A stretch of DNA of 64,000 bases from Alkaliphilus flagellatus (GCF_018919215.1 NZ_JAHLQK010000006.1:124001-188000), one strand, 5' to 3'; shown: positions 7,814 to 16,065, numbered from the stretch's first letter. Notes: generated by a model not told the origin, from the sequence alone. Numbers and translations are program-made.

Positions 7814-7854
7814 TATTTTATTAGATATAATATTATAAAAAAGGGGTATTTAAA

Positions 7855-8271
7855 ATGAGCGAATTAGAAGTAGAAATTATAAATCCAGAAGCGATACCAA
7901 TCATAAGGGATAGATTAACTCTAATGCTTTTAGAACTAATGGAAGAAAAAGATTTAAAGAATAATTATTTAAATTCACAGTTAGAAAAAAGCGAAGTATC
8001 ATCTGAAAATAGGTTGGAAAAAAATAATATATGTGAAAATGTTACACTACAGGAACTTGAGGTACAAAGACCAGCAAAAATAACTGTTGCAGTAGCCGCT
8101 AAGATAATGCAAGTAACTCCTAGGTTTGTCCAAATGGGACTACAACAAGATAAATTTCCATTTGGGACAGCTGTAAAAATGAAAAGATGGTCTTGCTACA
8201 TTAATACAGAGAAATTCATTAGATATATGAAAGAAGAAACACAGCAAGTAACATATAATATTCTAAAATAA
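7855..8271 (+). CDS. Helix-turn-helix-like accessory protein
   Basis: 138 aa, ATG at 7855 after AAAAAGGGG. Residues 1-75 are acidic and helical. Residues 78-135 (ITVAVAAKIMQVTPRFVQMGLQQDKFPFGTA, split here only for description) look like an excisionase/MerR-type helix-turn-helix followed by a beta wing. Such genes occur in phages and integrative elements as DNA-binding accessory proteins. It has its own position between the spore modules and a zinc-ribbon membrane protein, so no operon partner suggests a target. Confidence 0.5.
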   Translation: MSELEVEIINPEAIPIIRDRLTLMLLELMEEKDLKNNYLNSQLEKSEVSSENRLEKNNICENVTLQELEVQRPAKITVAVAAKIMQVTPRFVQMGLQQDKFPFGTAVKMKRWSCYINTEKFIRYMKEETQQVTYNILK

Positions 8272-8440
8272 AAAAGGAGATAATCTATTAGGACTATCGC
8301 TTTTTATATTGTGGTTGCAATATTACTAGTTGTTAATCACAGAAATTTTAAAAAGATTTATTAAGCAAATAAAAGATATAGTAAAACAAATCATTTCATT
8401 TAAGAGTATTGATTTTAGCAATAATAATGGAGGAATTTAT

Positions 8441-9439
8441 GTGAAAATATGTGAGTATTGTGAAACAAAGACACTAGATGATGTTATACAATGTAAGAGT
8501 TGTGGCTCAAAAGAATTTAAAAATATATGCGAAAACTGTGGAGACATATTTTCTGGGACTACATGCCCTAAGTGTAGAGTAACAATTGGTAAGAAACCAC
8601 GTATTTGTTATGATTGCGGAGAAGAAACATACCTTGAAATATGTGAGCATTGTGAAGCTGATCGTGTTAACGGAAAACAGAACATATCTATTCATATAAA
8701 CACTAATATAAGAAATGCTCAGATGCCATATAGAGCGAAAAAGAAATCCAAATCAGCACTAGGAATAATTTCTGTATTTATTATCATTGCAGTTATTATA
8801 ACTGGTATTTCGCACATTACCCCAGTTAGTAAAAATGAAAATAATGCAAAAATCCAAACTGATTTATCTGACATGGACATACTTACTTTGCCGGGGCACC
8901 CCAAATTTTATGGAAGTTATAAAGAAGCAAAACAATTTTGGCGCAAATATAAGAAAGTTAAAGTTATAAATGTAAAGGAGACTATTTATGGTAAGCATGA
9001 GGATTCATTATTACTGATAACAACCAGCGATACAGCTAATGGTGTTATAACAAAAGTTATTATAAATTTTCCAAAGTCAAATGAACTGACTATAAACGAT
9101 GTTTTAAAAGTAGTTTGCGAATATATTGATTATGATATTATAGAAAAATATTATTCATTTAATGAATCTTTTCATGAGACACGTGTAGATGGTGGAGATA
9201 AAGGATTATACTATGAAGGATTCCACTATGTTATGAAACTGAATGAAGAAGGTAAAGCTGTTAATAAAAGTAGAGAAGCATATTATCAAGATAAATTTGC
9301 ATTTAAAATAGGACATAAAAACAATGAGCAATGGACTGCTGAGATTAGTTATATGATGTACAAAGGAGGTCATGATAGATTTCATCCCAAAGCATACAAT
9401 GTAGAAAACTGGGATATAGATTTAAGTAAATTTAAATGA
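8441..9439 (+). CDS. Zinc-ribbon membrane protein of unknown function
   Basis: 332 aa from a GTG at 8441, seven bases after GGAGG; the longer frame upstream lacks a ribosome site. Residues 1-70 carry eight Cys pairs of the CxxC kind (CEYCE, CKSCG, CENCG, CPKCR, CYDCG, CEHCE), so several small zinc ribbons. A single membrane helix follows at about residues 108-128 (LGIISVFIIIAVIITGI), and the C-terminal 200 residues are an extracellular-looking soluble domain. Zinc ribbon, TM and outer domain is a common layout for Firmicute membrane sensors or envelope proteins, but no function is recognised. Confidence 0.6.
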   Translation: MKICEYCETKTLDDVIQCKSCGSKEFKNICENCGDIFSGTTCPKCRVTIGKKPRICYDCGEETYLEICEHCEADRVNGKQNISIHINTNIRNAQMPYRAKKKSKSALGIISVFIIIAVIITGISHITPVSKNENNAKIQTDLSDMDILTLPGHPKFYGSYKEAKQFWRKYKKVKVINVKETIYGKHEDSLLLITTSDTANGVITKVIINFPKSNELTINDVLKVVCEYIDYDIIEKYYSFNESFHETRVDGGDKGLYYEGFHYVMKLNEEGKAVNKSREAYYQDKFAFKIGHKNNEQWTAEISYMMYKGGHDRFHPKAYNVENWDIDLSKFK

Positions 9440-9521
9440 TTTTAAAAAAACTACATATTTACATAATATTATTGTAAGATTCGCAATAGGGAATTGAACT
9501 CTAGTCTATACTGAGAGATAA

Positions 9522-9713
9522 ATGTACATGAAAGGTTTAGAAATAACTCAAAAAAGAATCCAGGTACTTAAAACGGATAGTGAAACTATAAAAGCCTTAG
9601 ACATAGACAAAGGGGAGCTTAGGACTTTTAAAGTAGAGAATATATTATCAGCCATGGATACAAAGTTAATTGATAATAACGAAGGAATAAGGGGGGATTA
9701 TCATGCTAACTGA
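9522..9713 (+). CDS. Small hypothetical protein upstream of LexA-like regulator
   Basis: 63 aa, ATG at 9522; the upstream GAGAGATAA is a weak ribosome site and ATG at 9528 is an alternative. The sequence (ITQKRIQVLKTDSETIKALDIDKGELRTFKVENI) looks like a small beta-strand unit and is not recognised. Its 3' end overlaps the next gene by 11 bases, so the two are translationally coupled and may act together. Confidence 0.4.
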   Translation: MYMKGLEITQKRIQVLKTDSETIKALDIDKGELRTFKVENILSAMDTKLIDNNEGIRGDYHAN

Positions 9714-9939
9714 AAGACAGATGGAAATTTTAAAAGCAATACATCAATATATACAAGCTAATAGTATAAGCCCAACTGTAAGGAATATTGTAGATTTAGT
9801 TGGGTTAAAATCCAGCAGTACTGTATATAGACATCTTAGTAATTTAGAGAAGGAAGGTTATATTACAAAGATAGATACTAGTCTGAGATCTATAACAATA
9901 ACGGAAGTAGGATTAAAGCTAATTAATACTAAAGAATAA
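9703..9939 (+). CDS. LexA-type DNA-binding domain protein without peptidase
   Basis: 78 aa, ATG at 9703 after GGGGGGA. The whole protein corresponds to the winged-helix N-terminal domain of LexA (LTERQMEILKAIHQYI, then SISPTVRNI...GLKSSSTVYRHLSNLEKEGYI). The autoproteolytic domain of full LexA (about 200 aa) is missing, so it cannot self-cleave. Stand-alone domains of this type are common in prophages and mobile elements and could bind LexA-like operators. Confidence 0.72.
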   Translation: MLTERQMEILKAIHQYIQANSISPTVRNIVDLVGLKSSSTVYRHLSNLEKEGYITKIDTSLRSITITEVGLKLINTKE

Positions 9940-10005
9940 AAAGGTTTAGGCAGTCGCTGTAAAAACTGTGGAATTTGGTATACTTAAAATATATATAAAA
10001 ACATA

Positions 10006-10044
10006 AAAAAGCGATAATCTAATAAAGACTATCGCTTCTTTATT
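10006..10044 (+). terminator. Rho-independent terminator after LexA-like gene
   Basis: AAGCGATAATCT and AGACTATCGCTT pair with one internal mismatch across an AATAA loop and are followed by T-rich sequence. A related sequence (GATAATCTATTAGGACTATCGCTTTTT) lies at 8277-8305, showing the hairpin is repeated within the prophage end. Confidence 0.65.
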
Positions 10045-10088
10045 TAGGAAAGTAGCTATCACAAGTCCCTTCCTATTCATATAAACAC

Positions 10089-10116
10089 GTGCCACTTTGC
10101 GTGCCATTTATGCCAC
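10089..10116 (+). repeat. GTGCCA direct repeats next to the attachment site
   Basis: GTGCCA at 10089-10094, GTGCCA at 10101-10106 and TGCCAC at 10111-10116 form spaced direct repeats about 110 bases left of the tRNA fragment. Such arrays near attachment sites can be arm-type sites for a recombinase. This is inference only. Confidence 0.3.
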
Positions 10117-10221
10117 AATACAACAAAAAGTAAACAAGTACACACAAATTGCAAAAGTGAAAATGGCTATTTATGAACGTTATAACAACGTACAGAAGTA
10201 TACAAAAAGAATATCTTAAGT

Positions 10222-10286
10222 CTTCAAAACCAGCGCGAGGGGTTAGTAGCCTCTTGGGTGGGTTCGATTCCCACGTACTCCCTCCA
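10222..10286 (+). tRNA. selC: 3' fragment of tRNA-Sec (anticodon UCA), probable prophage attachment site
   Basis: CTTCAAA (anticodon loop with TCA) and ACCAG start the fragment. A long variable arm with GAGG/CCTC pairing follows, then a perfect T-arm (GTGGG, TTCGATT, CCCAC), an 8-nt acceptor 3' strand GTACTCCC and TCCA. The matching 5' half (GGGAGTAC..., CTGGT) is not present upstream; the similarity begins at the anticodon loop. Long variable arm, TCA anticodon and 8-base acceptor identify selenocysteine tRNA. A 3' fragment is what remains at the distal junction when a phage integrates in a tRNA and carries a replacement 3' end, so the element should lie to the left. Confidence 0.78.
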
Positions 10287-10300
10287 AATTTAGTAATTTG

Positions 10301-10336
10301 AACAGTTATACAGTTTTAGTATAACTGTTTTTTTAT
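10301..10336 (+). terminator. Terminator of the tRNA-Sec locus
   Basis: A perfect 11-bp stem, AACAGTTATAC and GTATAACTGTT, with an AGTTTTA loop, followed by seven T residues. It would have terminated the intact tRNA gene. Confidence 0.85.
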
Positions 10337-10411
10337 TTGCCAAAATAATTAAAACCACTATGTTCAATACCATGTTTGTTCTAAAAATAAAATTTGCGAA
10401 GGTATTGAAAA

Positions 10412-11398
10412 ATGGCTATTTCTATGAGGGGAAGGAACAAGATTGAAACCAGTGTGAAAAGCGACCGAGTTTCAAAGAAAGAATTATTAGTTAAAGATTT
10501 TATTGAACTTCATACTGATTTTGTACGTGATAAGGTGTTGGAAAATCTAGCATCAAAAACAATTAAAGACCACAAAAATATTTTTAAATTCCTTGTTAAA
10601 TGGATAGACGAATCACACTGGTCTGATAAAAACCAGTATGTAACTAAATCATTATTTTTAGATTACAATGAATACATGATGTTTGAAAAGAATTATGCTC
10701 CATGTACTGTAAATGTTAAACTTAGACCTATTAAAGCATATATTAATTGGTTATTAAAAAATGAACATCTAAATACTAATTTTAATAATTATATTAAGCT
10801 AGTTAAAGTTGCAGAGGATAGAGTTTACCCATTAACAAAATCTGAAATTAATAAACTAATTAATGCTATAGGAAATTATAGCTATGCAAGATTTAGAGAT
10901 CTAACTATATCAATTTGTATACTTGATTGTGGCATTAGAATAGGTGAACTATTGCAACTAACTTATCCTGATGTGAGCTTTAGTAAAAGCTACATTATTG
11001 TTAGGGCAGAGGTAAGTAAGACTAGAACGGAAAGAATACTACCAGTATCAAGGAAAACACTAAGCTTTTTAGAGCAATTGAAGGACATAACTATAGAACA
11101 AAGCCGAACACATCTATTTTTATCTACTACAGAGGAGAAGGTTATTGCAGAATCAGATGTATTTACTAATTTTAGAAAATATAAAAAAGAGGCTAATATA
11201 AATAAAAAGTGTACACCTTATGTCTTGCGTCATACTTTTGCGACAGAAATGGTTAAAAAGGGAGTAGATATTTTTACCTTGCAACGAATGATGGAGCATA
11301 AAAATATTACAACTACAAGACAATACGTATATTTAAACGATGATGATATACTGAATAAACACAAAGAAGTGGATATTCTGTCTAGCTTTTTAAAATAA
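10412..11398 (+). CDS. Tyrosine recombinase/integrase
   Basis: 328 aa, ATG at 10412 following CGAAGG at a workable distance. Residues 30-125 form the SAM-like core-binding domain. The catalytic domain follows with Arg in CGIRIGEL, HxxR in LRHTFA, His in MMEHKN and the nucleophile Tyr in TTRQYVYL, so all key residues are present. It lies just right of the tRNA fragment, pointing away from it, so it either belongs to a second element in tandem or has been displaced. A deleted copy of the same gene lies at 17050-17363. It should catalyse integration or excision, or arrange the local repeats. Confidence 0.88.
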   Translation: MAISMRGRNKIETSVKSDRVSKKELLVKDFIELHTDFVRDKVLENLASKTIKDHKNIFKFLVKWIDESHWSDKNQYVTKSLFLDYNEYMMFEKNYAPCTVNVKLRPIKAYINWLLKNEHLNTNFNNYIKLVKVAEDRVYPLTKSEINKLINAIGNYSYARFRDLTISICILDCGIRIGELLQLTYPDVSFSKSYIIVRAEVSKTRTERILPVSRKTLSFLEQLKDITIEQSRTHLFLSTTEEKVIAESDVFTNFRKYKKEANINKKCTPYVLRHTFATEMVKKGVDIFTLQRMMEHKNITTTRQYVYLNDDDILNKHKEVDILSSFLK

Positions 11399-11409
11399 TA
11401 ATTAAAAAA

Positions 11410-11441
11410 GAAGTAGCTTGATTTTTAAGCTACTTTTTTAA
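11410..11441 (+). terminator. Terminator after integrase
   Basis: AAGTAGCTT and AAGCTACTT separated by GATTTTT, followed by a T run. Confidence 0.8.
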
Positions 11442-11682
11442 ATTCAATATTCAACACATTAATGTACATAACAAATTTAAAATAGCTTTAATGGTATTAT
11501 AGCTAAATATGCTTATACAAGGATACTGATTTTAAAGAAAAAGAAAGAGAGCAGATATTTGTTTAGGGATATACAATATTTTGAAATTAATGTTATAATT
11601 AACATATCGTAAGAGTATGATTTGGTACATACTTGTAAAATAATGTGAAAGAGTAAAAATATACTTTAAAGATGGTGGTTTT

Positions 11683-12131
11683 ATGAGTGAAAATAATTGA
11701 AATATAGCCATAAGATTAAAACTTTTTTTCATAACTTTCTCAATGGGATTAATTCTTTATGTCATTTTAGGAGGAATGTTTTTAGGGTTTGATGGGCTTA
11801 GTGAGCTTAATATTGATTGGAAATTTATAGTGATAATTTCTCTTCTAAATAGCGTTTTTAGTCCTAGCAAATATAAGAAAATCAAAATTGAAATACCAAT
11901 AGAAGATAAAGCTAGTTTTACAATACTTTTCAGGACTGCTTAGAATATACCAAATTAAAAATTATTAACGAAAAGAATGATGTTTTCATAGTAAAGCCAA
12001 AGCTTGGTTAGGTAGATATATGGTTACGGAAGGAAAAAGTTTCTGTAACTGTAGATGAAAATCAAGCAATATTAATAGGTCCTAGTGTTTATGTAGAGAA
12101 AATAAAAATAATGTTAAATGCTTTCTCATAA
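11683..12131 (+). pseudogene. Decayed small membrane-protein gene
   Basis: ATG at 11683 after GGTGG opens a frame with TGA at codon 6, then runs through a hydrophobic N-terminus (MGLILYVILGGMFLG) to TAG at 11941. A one-base shift before that point continues as CLEYTKLKIINEK, is interrupted by another TAG (after VKPKLG, near 12010) and ends at TAA 12129-12131. The reconstructed protein would have one or two membrane helices and a soluble beta-rich tail. Its family is not recognised. Two nonsense codons plus a frameshift make it a pseudogene. Confidence 0.6.
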
Positions 12132-12373
12132 CGTAGTGACGCAATATTGATAAAGTATGAAGAACTTAAATTAATGTTTAGTTCACATCATCTTTTAAAG
12201 GCGTAACAGATGAAAATTGAGTTGTCTATCTACATTAATGGCAATGCAAGTAATTATTCTTTGTAGAAGATAATCATATGAAAAAACCAAATAACTTTAT
12301 TGTTGGATTTGGTACACTAGCTTAATAAATTTTGTACAGATTTACTATAATTCTAAAGAGAGGAGTTGAATAT

Positions 12374-12571
12374 TTGATAGCTATATCATTGATAATATTA
12401 GCACCCTTAATTTACTCTGTATGTAGAGTGATAATTAATAAAAAGTATAATTTAAATATACCAATTCTACCTGAGAGATATTATGATAACATACCACTAA
12501 CAATTATTCAGGCAATATTAAGCATATTTAGTATTGCAATAGCAGTAGCTTTACTAGAATTGATTCAATAG
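12374..12571 (+). CDS. Small two-helix membrane protein
   Basis: 65 aa from TTG at 12374, eight bases after AGAGGAG; an earlier TTG at 12332 has no ribosome site. Two membrane helices are visible (residues 1-20 and about 42-62), separated by a basic segment ILPERYYDN. Function unknown. It is one of a row of small membrane-protein frames between the two recombinase copies, several of them broken. Confidence 0.45.
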   Translation: MIAISLIILAPLIYSVCRVIINKKYNLNIPILPERYYDNIPLTIIQAILSIFSIAIAVALLELIQ

Positions 12572-12633
12572 TATTTGATGTAAAATATGAAGGCCTTAAA
12601 TTAATACTAATATTTTTGAAAGGATGGAATTAT

Positions 12634-12894
12634 ATGGAGGCACTATCGATAATTTTACCTGCTTTAATTTCAGTTTCGGTATTATATCTACTTAATAAGA
12701 CATTTAACTACAAAGATAAATTAGTTTAGGTTTTTGGAACTATTAAATATAAGGTAACTCTACTTATTATAACACTTATTGTATTTTTTATTATTACATA
12801 CAAATATGATATTTCCATCGTTAGAAGTCCGATAGGGATATCTGTATTCTGGTCCTATTTCTATCTAATAAATGTGCCCAATAAACCTCGCTAA
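12634..12894 (+). pseudogene. Small membrane protein split by an amber codon
   Basis: ATG at 12634 after AAAGGA starts a frame of 87 codons interrupted once by TAG at 12727-12729. Before the stop there is a hydrophobic helix (LSIILPALISVSVLYLL). After it, in the same frame, come a second helix (VTLLIITLIVFFIITY) and a soluble tail ending at TAA 12892-12894. The clean in-frame continuation points to a single nonsense change from CAG, CAA or similar. Family not recognised. Confidence 0.55.
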
Positions 12895-12981
12895 TTATAA
12901 CTTTTATCTAAGTATGAGACATTATCTTTTTTAGACGTAACAGTATAAAAATACGTAGTAAACTTATAAAGGAGTGAAAAA

Positions 12982-13311
12982 ATGAAACAGGATATTTTAT
13001 TAGCGATTATTCCTGTATTAGGATATATATATTATGTGTGTCGTTCTTATGCTCAATTTAAAAAGAAAGAATATAATCCTGAACGGATAATTCTGGGAGA
13101 TTCACTAATAGGCCTAAGTCCAGCAATTTCCCTATATATAATTAACAGTGCATTTATTAAAAATATGATGTTGTTAATGCTGTTTATTTTGATGATGTTC
13201 ATTACATTTATGAATTTTAGATTTTATAAATACTCTGGAAAAATAAAATTTTTTTTCTTATCAAGTACAATCTTAGCTTCAATTACAATGCTTTTATTTA
13301 ATGGTTTCTAA
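12982..13311 (+). CDS. Small multi-pass membrane protein
   Basis: 109 aa, ATG at 12982 after AAAGGAGTG, a good ribosome site. Four hydrophobic segments are visible (about residues 5-20, 40-55, 58-78 and 88-107), with a basic loop FKKKEYNPER. No family recognised. It is intact, unlike its neighbours, and lies in the array of small membrane genes of the accessory island. Confidence 0.5.
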   Translation: MKQDILLAIIPVLGYIYYVCRSYAQFKKKEYNPERIILGDSLIGLSPAISLYIINSAFIKNMMLLMLFILMMFITFMNFRFYKYSGKIKFFFLSSTILASITMLLFNGF

Positions 13312-13558
13312 TTATTAATATATAAGTTGTCTGTTAAGAGTTATTCGATAATATACTTCTCTATATTTCATTTTATAAATCAGTCTAATATTTCTATATA
13401 TTTATATATTAAGAAATAAATTTTACATACTTTACTTTTTAATTGTAATAAATATGTTTTTGATATAGGGATGATTGTAATTATAATATAAGAACTATTT
13501 ACAGTGGTTTCTATTTTTACAGAATACTATGAATAGAAGTAGAAAGAATTAGGAGAAA

Positions 13559-13786
13559 ATGATGGAATTAGAAAATATAAGTTGTCCTAAATGTGGATTA
13601 AAAATGGAAAATGGATATATGTATCCAATTAGGGATATAAAATGGACCTATAATAATAAACCTAAATTTACTGCATTAGGGGATGAAACATTGATTGGTT
13701 TATCAGGTTTTACTATGAACAAATTACTATCTTATAGGTGCACAGGTTGCAAAATTGTTACATTTGAATATTATTCATCAAACTAA
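13559..13786 (+). CDS. Small zinc-ribbon protein (DUF6487-like)
   Basis: 75 aa, ATG at 13559 (or the adjacent ATG at 13562) after AGGAG. Two Cys pairs, CPKCG near the N-terminus and CTGC near the C-terminus, frame a segment with W and GLSG, giving a single rubredoxin-like zinc ribbon. The spacing resembles small DUF6487-type proteins of Firmicutes, whose function is unknown. It is probably a soluble zinc-binding protein. Confidence 0.5.
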   Translation: MMELENISCPKCGLKMENGYMYPIRDIKWTYNNKPKFTALGDETLIGLSGFTMNKLLSYRCTGCKIVTFEYYSSN

Positions 13787-13845
13787 ACTAAGACATATCA
13801 TTCTTTTAGACGTAATATACGATTTAGGAGGATAATATAGAAAAA

Positions 13846-14031
13846 ATGAAATCTAATAAAAAATTATCTGTTATTAATAGCATTTTTGATGTTGTATTTA
13901 TTATAACGGCATTACTTATTGGCTTAAATGTATTTGAAATGAATAATTTCTCAGCGATTTTATTTGTAATTTGGGGTGGACTAAAAATAGTGAGTTTAAT
14001 AGGTAAGAAATTATATAAACAAAGACAATAA
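13846..14031 (+). CDS. Small two-helix membrane protein
   Basis: 61 aa, ATG at 13846, 11-12 bases after TTAGGAGG. Two hydrophobic helices (residues about 9-27 and 34-52) with a basic tail (KKLYKQRQ). Not recognised; one of the small membrane proteins of the island. A copy of the dispersed repeat lies just upstream (13790-13825). Confidence 0.45.
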   Translation: MKSNKKLSVINSIFDVVFIITALLIGLNVFEMNNFSAILFVIWGGLKIVSLIGKKLYKQRQ

Positions 14032-14094
14032 GGTGAGATTAGCTTTATTTAAGGCTAAAGGTGGATGTCGCATCATCTTTTTTAGACATAACAG

Positions 14095-14259
14095 ATGAAT
14101 TTTGTGAAATACGGATTAATAGATTTGGAGCCTGAAGTACTTAGAGGGATATAGGATTTCGAAATGATATAGTTGCAGAATGAAAATTTGATTCTTAAGG
14201 AAATATGTAAAAGGTTTAATATAAGTGATAGTAAGATTTATAGGAGGATTGGATGTTAG
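14095..14259 (+). pseudogene. Short helix-turn-helix remnant with two amber codons
   Basis: ATG at 14095 opens a frame of 55 codons with TAG after LEPEVLRGI and again after DFEMI, and no other stop before the final TAG at 14257. The last third (ENLILKEICKRFNISDSKIYRRI) looks like a DNA-binding helix-turn-helix. The start overlaps a copy of the dispersed repeat, and the 3' end overlaps the next gene by seven bases. It is probably a decayed regulator. Confidence 0.4.
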
Positions 14260-14411
14260 ACGATATTATAGAATCTTTAATAGATTTAATTGCCGATTTT
14301 ATTTTTATTTGGTCTGATAGTAAAAAAATGAAAGGTGGACAAAAGAAGATACCTTTAGTTATTTTAATTCTTATAGTAGTGATTTGTGTGTTAATTCTTA
14401 TAAAAATATAG
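14253..14411 (+). CDS. Small membrane peptide
   Basis: 52 aa, ATG at 14253, seven bases after AGGAGG. An acidic amphipathic N-terminus (LDDIIESLIDLIADFIFIW), a basic linker and a C-terminal membrane helix (LVILILIVVICVLILIKI). Not recognised. The good ribosome site supports translation. Confidence 0.45.
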   Translation: MLDDIIESLIDLIADFIFIWSDSKKMKGGQKKIPLVILILIVVICVLILIKI

Positions 14412-14475
14412 AATAATTACAGAAGTGTTGTGCATTAGATGTATTATACGAATCAAGTAAGGGAGGCAATATACC

Positions 14476-16065
14476 ATGATTAATAAAAAAAGAGGAACCC
14501 TACTTTTTTCTATTTGTTTATTTGTAATTATTTCAGGCTACTTTTATTTTCAAAATAGAGATGTATTTAATAATCTAGAAGGTTCTAAAAAAACTATACC
14601 TAATTATATGATTGATAAAATAAATGAAACTCGTACAGTAAGCAAGTTTGATAAGGAAGATGTTATATTTGAATTTAGTAAACTAATGTATAATTTTCAG
14701 GATTTTAATGATGAATTAACAGATGAAGATATTTTAGTTAGTGATTTAAGTAAGTCTATGAATTTGTATGTGGATATTAAGGATGTAACTATTAATAAAG
14801 CTATTTCAGATATAGATCATTTTTTTAAGCTATTAAAATATGGATATGCAGGATATGAATTTTTTGGTGGGGATGAAACATTTATGGAAGCTAAAATGAA
14901 TATGCTAAAAGAAATTAAAGAGCATAGTGAAAATATTTCTACTGAGGAATTTAACCAGATTATTTTAAGAAACTTAGACTTTATTCAGGATGGACATTTT
15001 GCTGTAGGAAAATACAGAACAGCTAAAGACTATGTATACTATTCAAGCGAAAAATATGAGCTTTTCAAGGACTCTAAAGGATATTATACGAAAATAGATG
15101 AGAAAAAATATTATATATCATTTAAAGAAGATAGTATTTCTGAGAATGATTTAAAGCTATCTATTAATAAAGATGGCGAAATTGTTTATTATATTGGATA
15201 TTTATCAGATTCTACAGATGAATATGAGTATAAAGATATAGAACTTAGAAGTAATAATAATTATATTAGAGAAAATATAAAATTTACTAGGTATAGACGA
15301 GATACGAATTTTGATAGATCAAATATTTATAAATACAGCACTATAGGAGAAATCCCAGTTATTGAAATCAGAAGTATGCTAGCTAATACACAAAACCAAC
15401 TTATACAATTAAATAAGTTTAGAGAGCATGCAGCTATTTTGAAGGATAAAGATTTATTTATTATCGACATAAGGGGAAATGGGGGCGGAAGTGATTCTTA
15501 TTGCAAGGATTGGATTAGCACTTATACAGGGCAGGAAATTAATGTGGGTGGAAATGTTAATAGTGAGTTATGGACTAGAACAACTATAAAAGGGATTGAG
15601 GAAGCAATTAAAATTCATGAAGATGAAAGTATTAAAAATTGGGTAAGTAAGATAATAGAGGATGTTAAAAATAGTAGCATTTATCCAGGATGGTCAGATA
15701 TTAATTATAAAGAACAATATACTATAGAAAATTCTAATCTTATAATTGTAATAATGGATAAAGGAGTAGCATCTTCTGGAGAAACTTTTATAGAGATATT
15801 AAGAAGTATGGAAAATGTAATATTTGTAGGTGTAAACACTAGTGGTATGTCATTAGTTGGAGATAACATACTCTATATTTTGCCCAATTCTAACATGCCT
15901 GTGTATTTTGGGAAGAATTTAGACTTAAATATAGATTTAGAGAATGTAGATGGAAAGGGATTTTTTCCAGATTTATGGATAAACTCTAATGACTCTATCG
16001 ATAGAGTTTTTAAGTTTATTGAAAGATACGATATGGAGAGCTTGAAGAAAAAATCAAAGATTTGA
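14476..16065 (+). CDS. S41 family (C-terminal-processing-like) serine peptidase
   Basis: 529 aa, ATG at 14476 after AAGGGAGG. A basic N-terminus and one membrane helix (residues about 8-26) anchor it with the bulk outside the cell. The C-terminal half has the S41 fold: LFIIDIRGNGGGSDS near residue 335, then GVASSGE (Ser nucleophile region) near residue 430 and a late G..PDLWI motif. No PDZ domain is obvious between the N-terminal helical part and the peptidase core. Its substrate is unknown. It sits among small membrane proteins of the island and ends in a strong terminator. Confidence 0.75.
   Translation: MINKKRGTLLFSICLFVIISGYFYFQNRDVFNNLEGSKKTIPNYMIDKINETRTVSKFDKEDVIFEFSKLMYNFQDFNDELTDEDILVSDLSKSMNLYVDIKDVTINKAISDIDHFFKLLKYGYAGYEFFGGDETFMEAKMNMLKEIKEHSENISTEEFNQIILRNLDFIQDGHFAVGKYRTAKDYVYYSSEKYELFKDSKGYYTKIDEKKYYISFKEDSISENDLKLSINKDGEIVYYIGYLSDSTDEYEYKDIELRSNNNYIRENIKFTRYRRDTNFDRSNIYKYSTIGEIPVIEIRSMLANTQNQLIQLNKFREHAAILKDKDLFIIDIRGNGGGSDSYCKDWISTYTGQEINVGGNVNSELWTRTTIKGIEEAIKIHEDESIKNWVSKIIEDVKNSSIYPGWSDINYKEQYTIENSNLIIVIMDKGVASSGETFIEILRSMENVIFVGVNTSGMSLVGDNILYILPNSNMPVYFGKNLDLNIDLENVDGKGFFPDLWINSNDSIDRVFKFIERYDMESLKKKSKI

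Larger units (their letters stand above)
6870..7815 (+). repeat. Three tandem promoter-gene-terminator modules
   Basis: Three head-to-tail units of roughly 240-360 bp, each with the same sigma-K-like promoter, a tiny hydrophobic protein frame and the same terminator hairpin. The middle unit has decayed. An orphan terminator at 6829 suggests a fourth unit was lost on the left. The array looks like repeated local duplication followed by divergence. Confidence 0.65.
12185..14097 (+). repeat. Dispersed intergenic repeat of about 30 bp, four copies
   Basis: Copies of the pattern CAT(C/T)ATCTTTTTTAGACGTAAC lie at about 12185-12213, 12918-12946, 13792-13820 and 14069-14097, always between or just before small genes of the island. 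They differ by a few bases. They may be conserved 3' ends of a decayed gene family or a mobile intergenic motif; the translated frame SSFLDVTDE would be consistent with a coding origin. Confidence 0.5.

Noticed and set aside
6800-7815. Possible CRISPR-like array because of repeated hairpins
   Set aside because: Repeats are 230-360 bp apart and are terminators and promoters of small genes, not short regularly spaced repeats.
8277-8366. Possible 25-residue membrane peptide starting at ATT 8289 after AAAGGAG
   Set aside because: It needs a rare ATT start and overlaps a hairpin repeat; not enough support.
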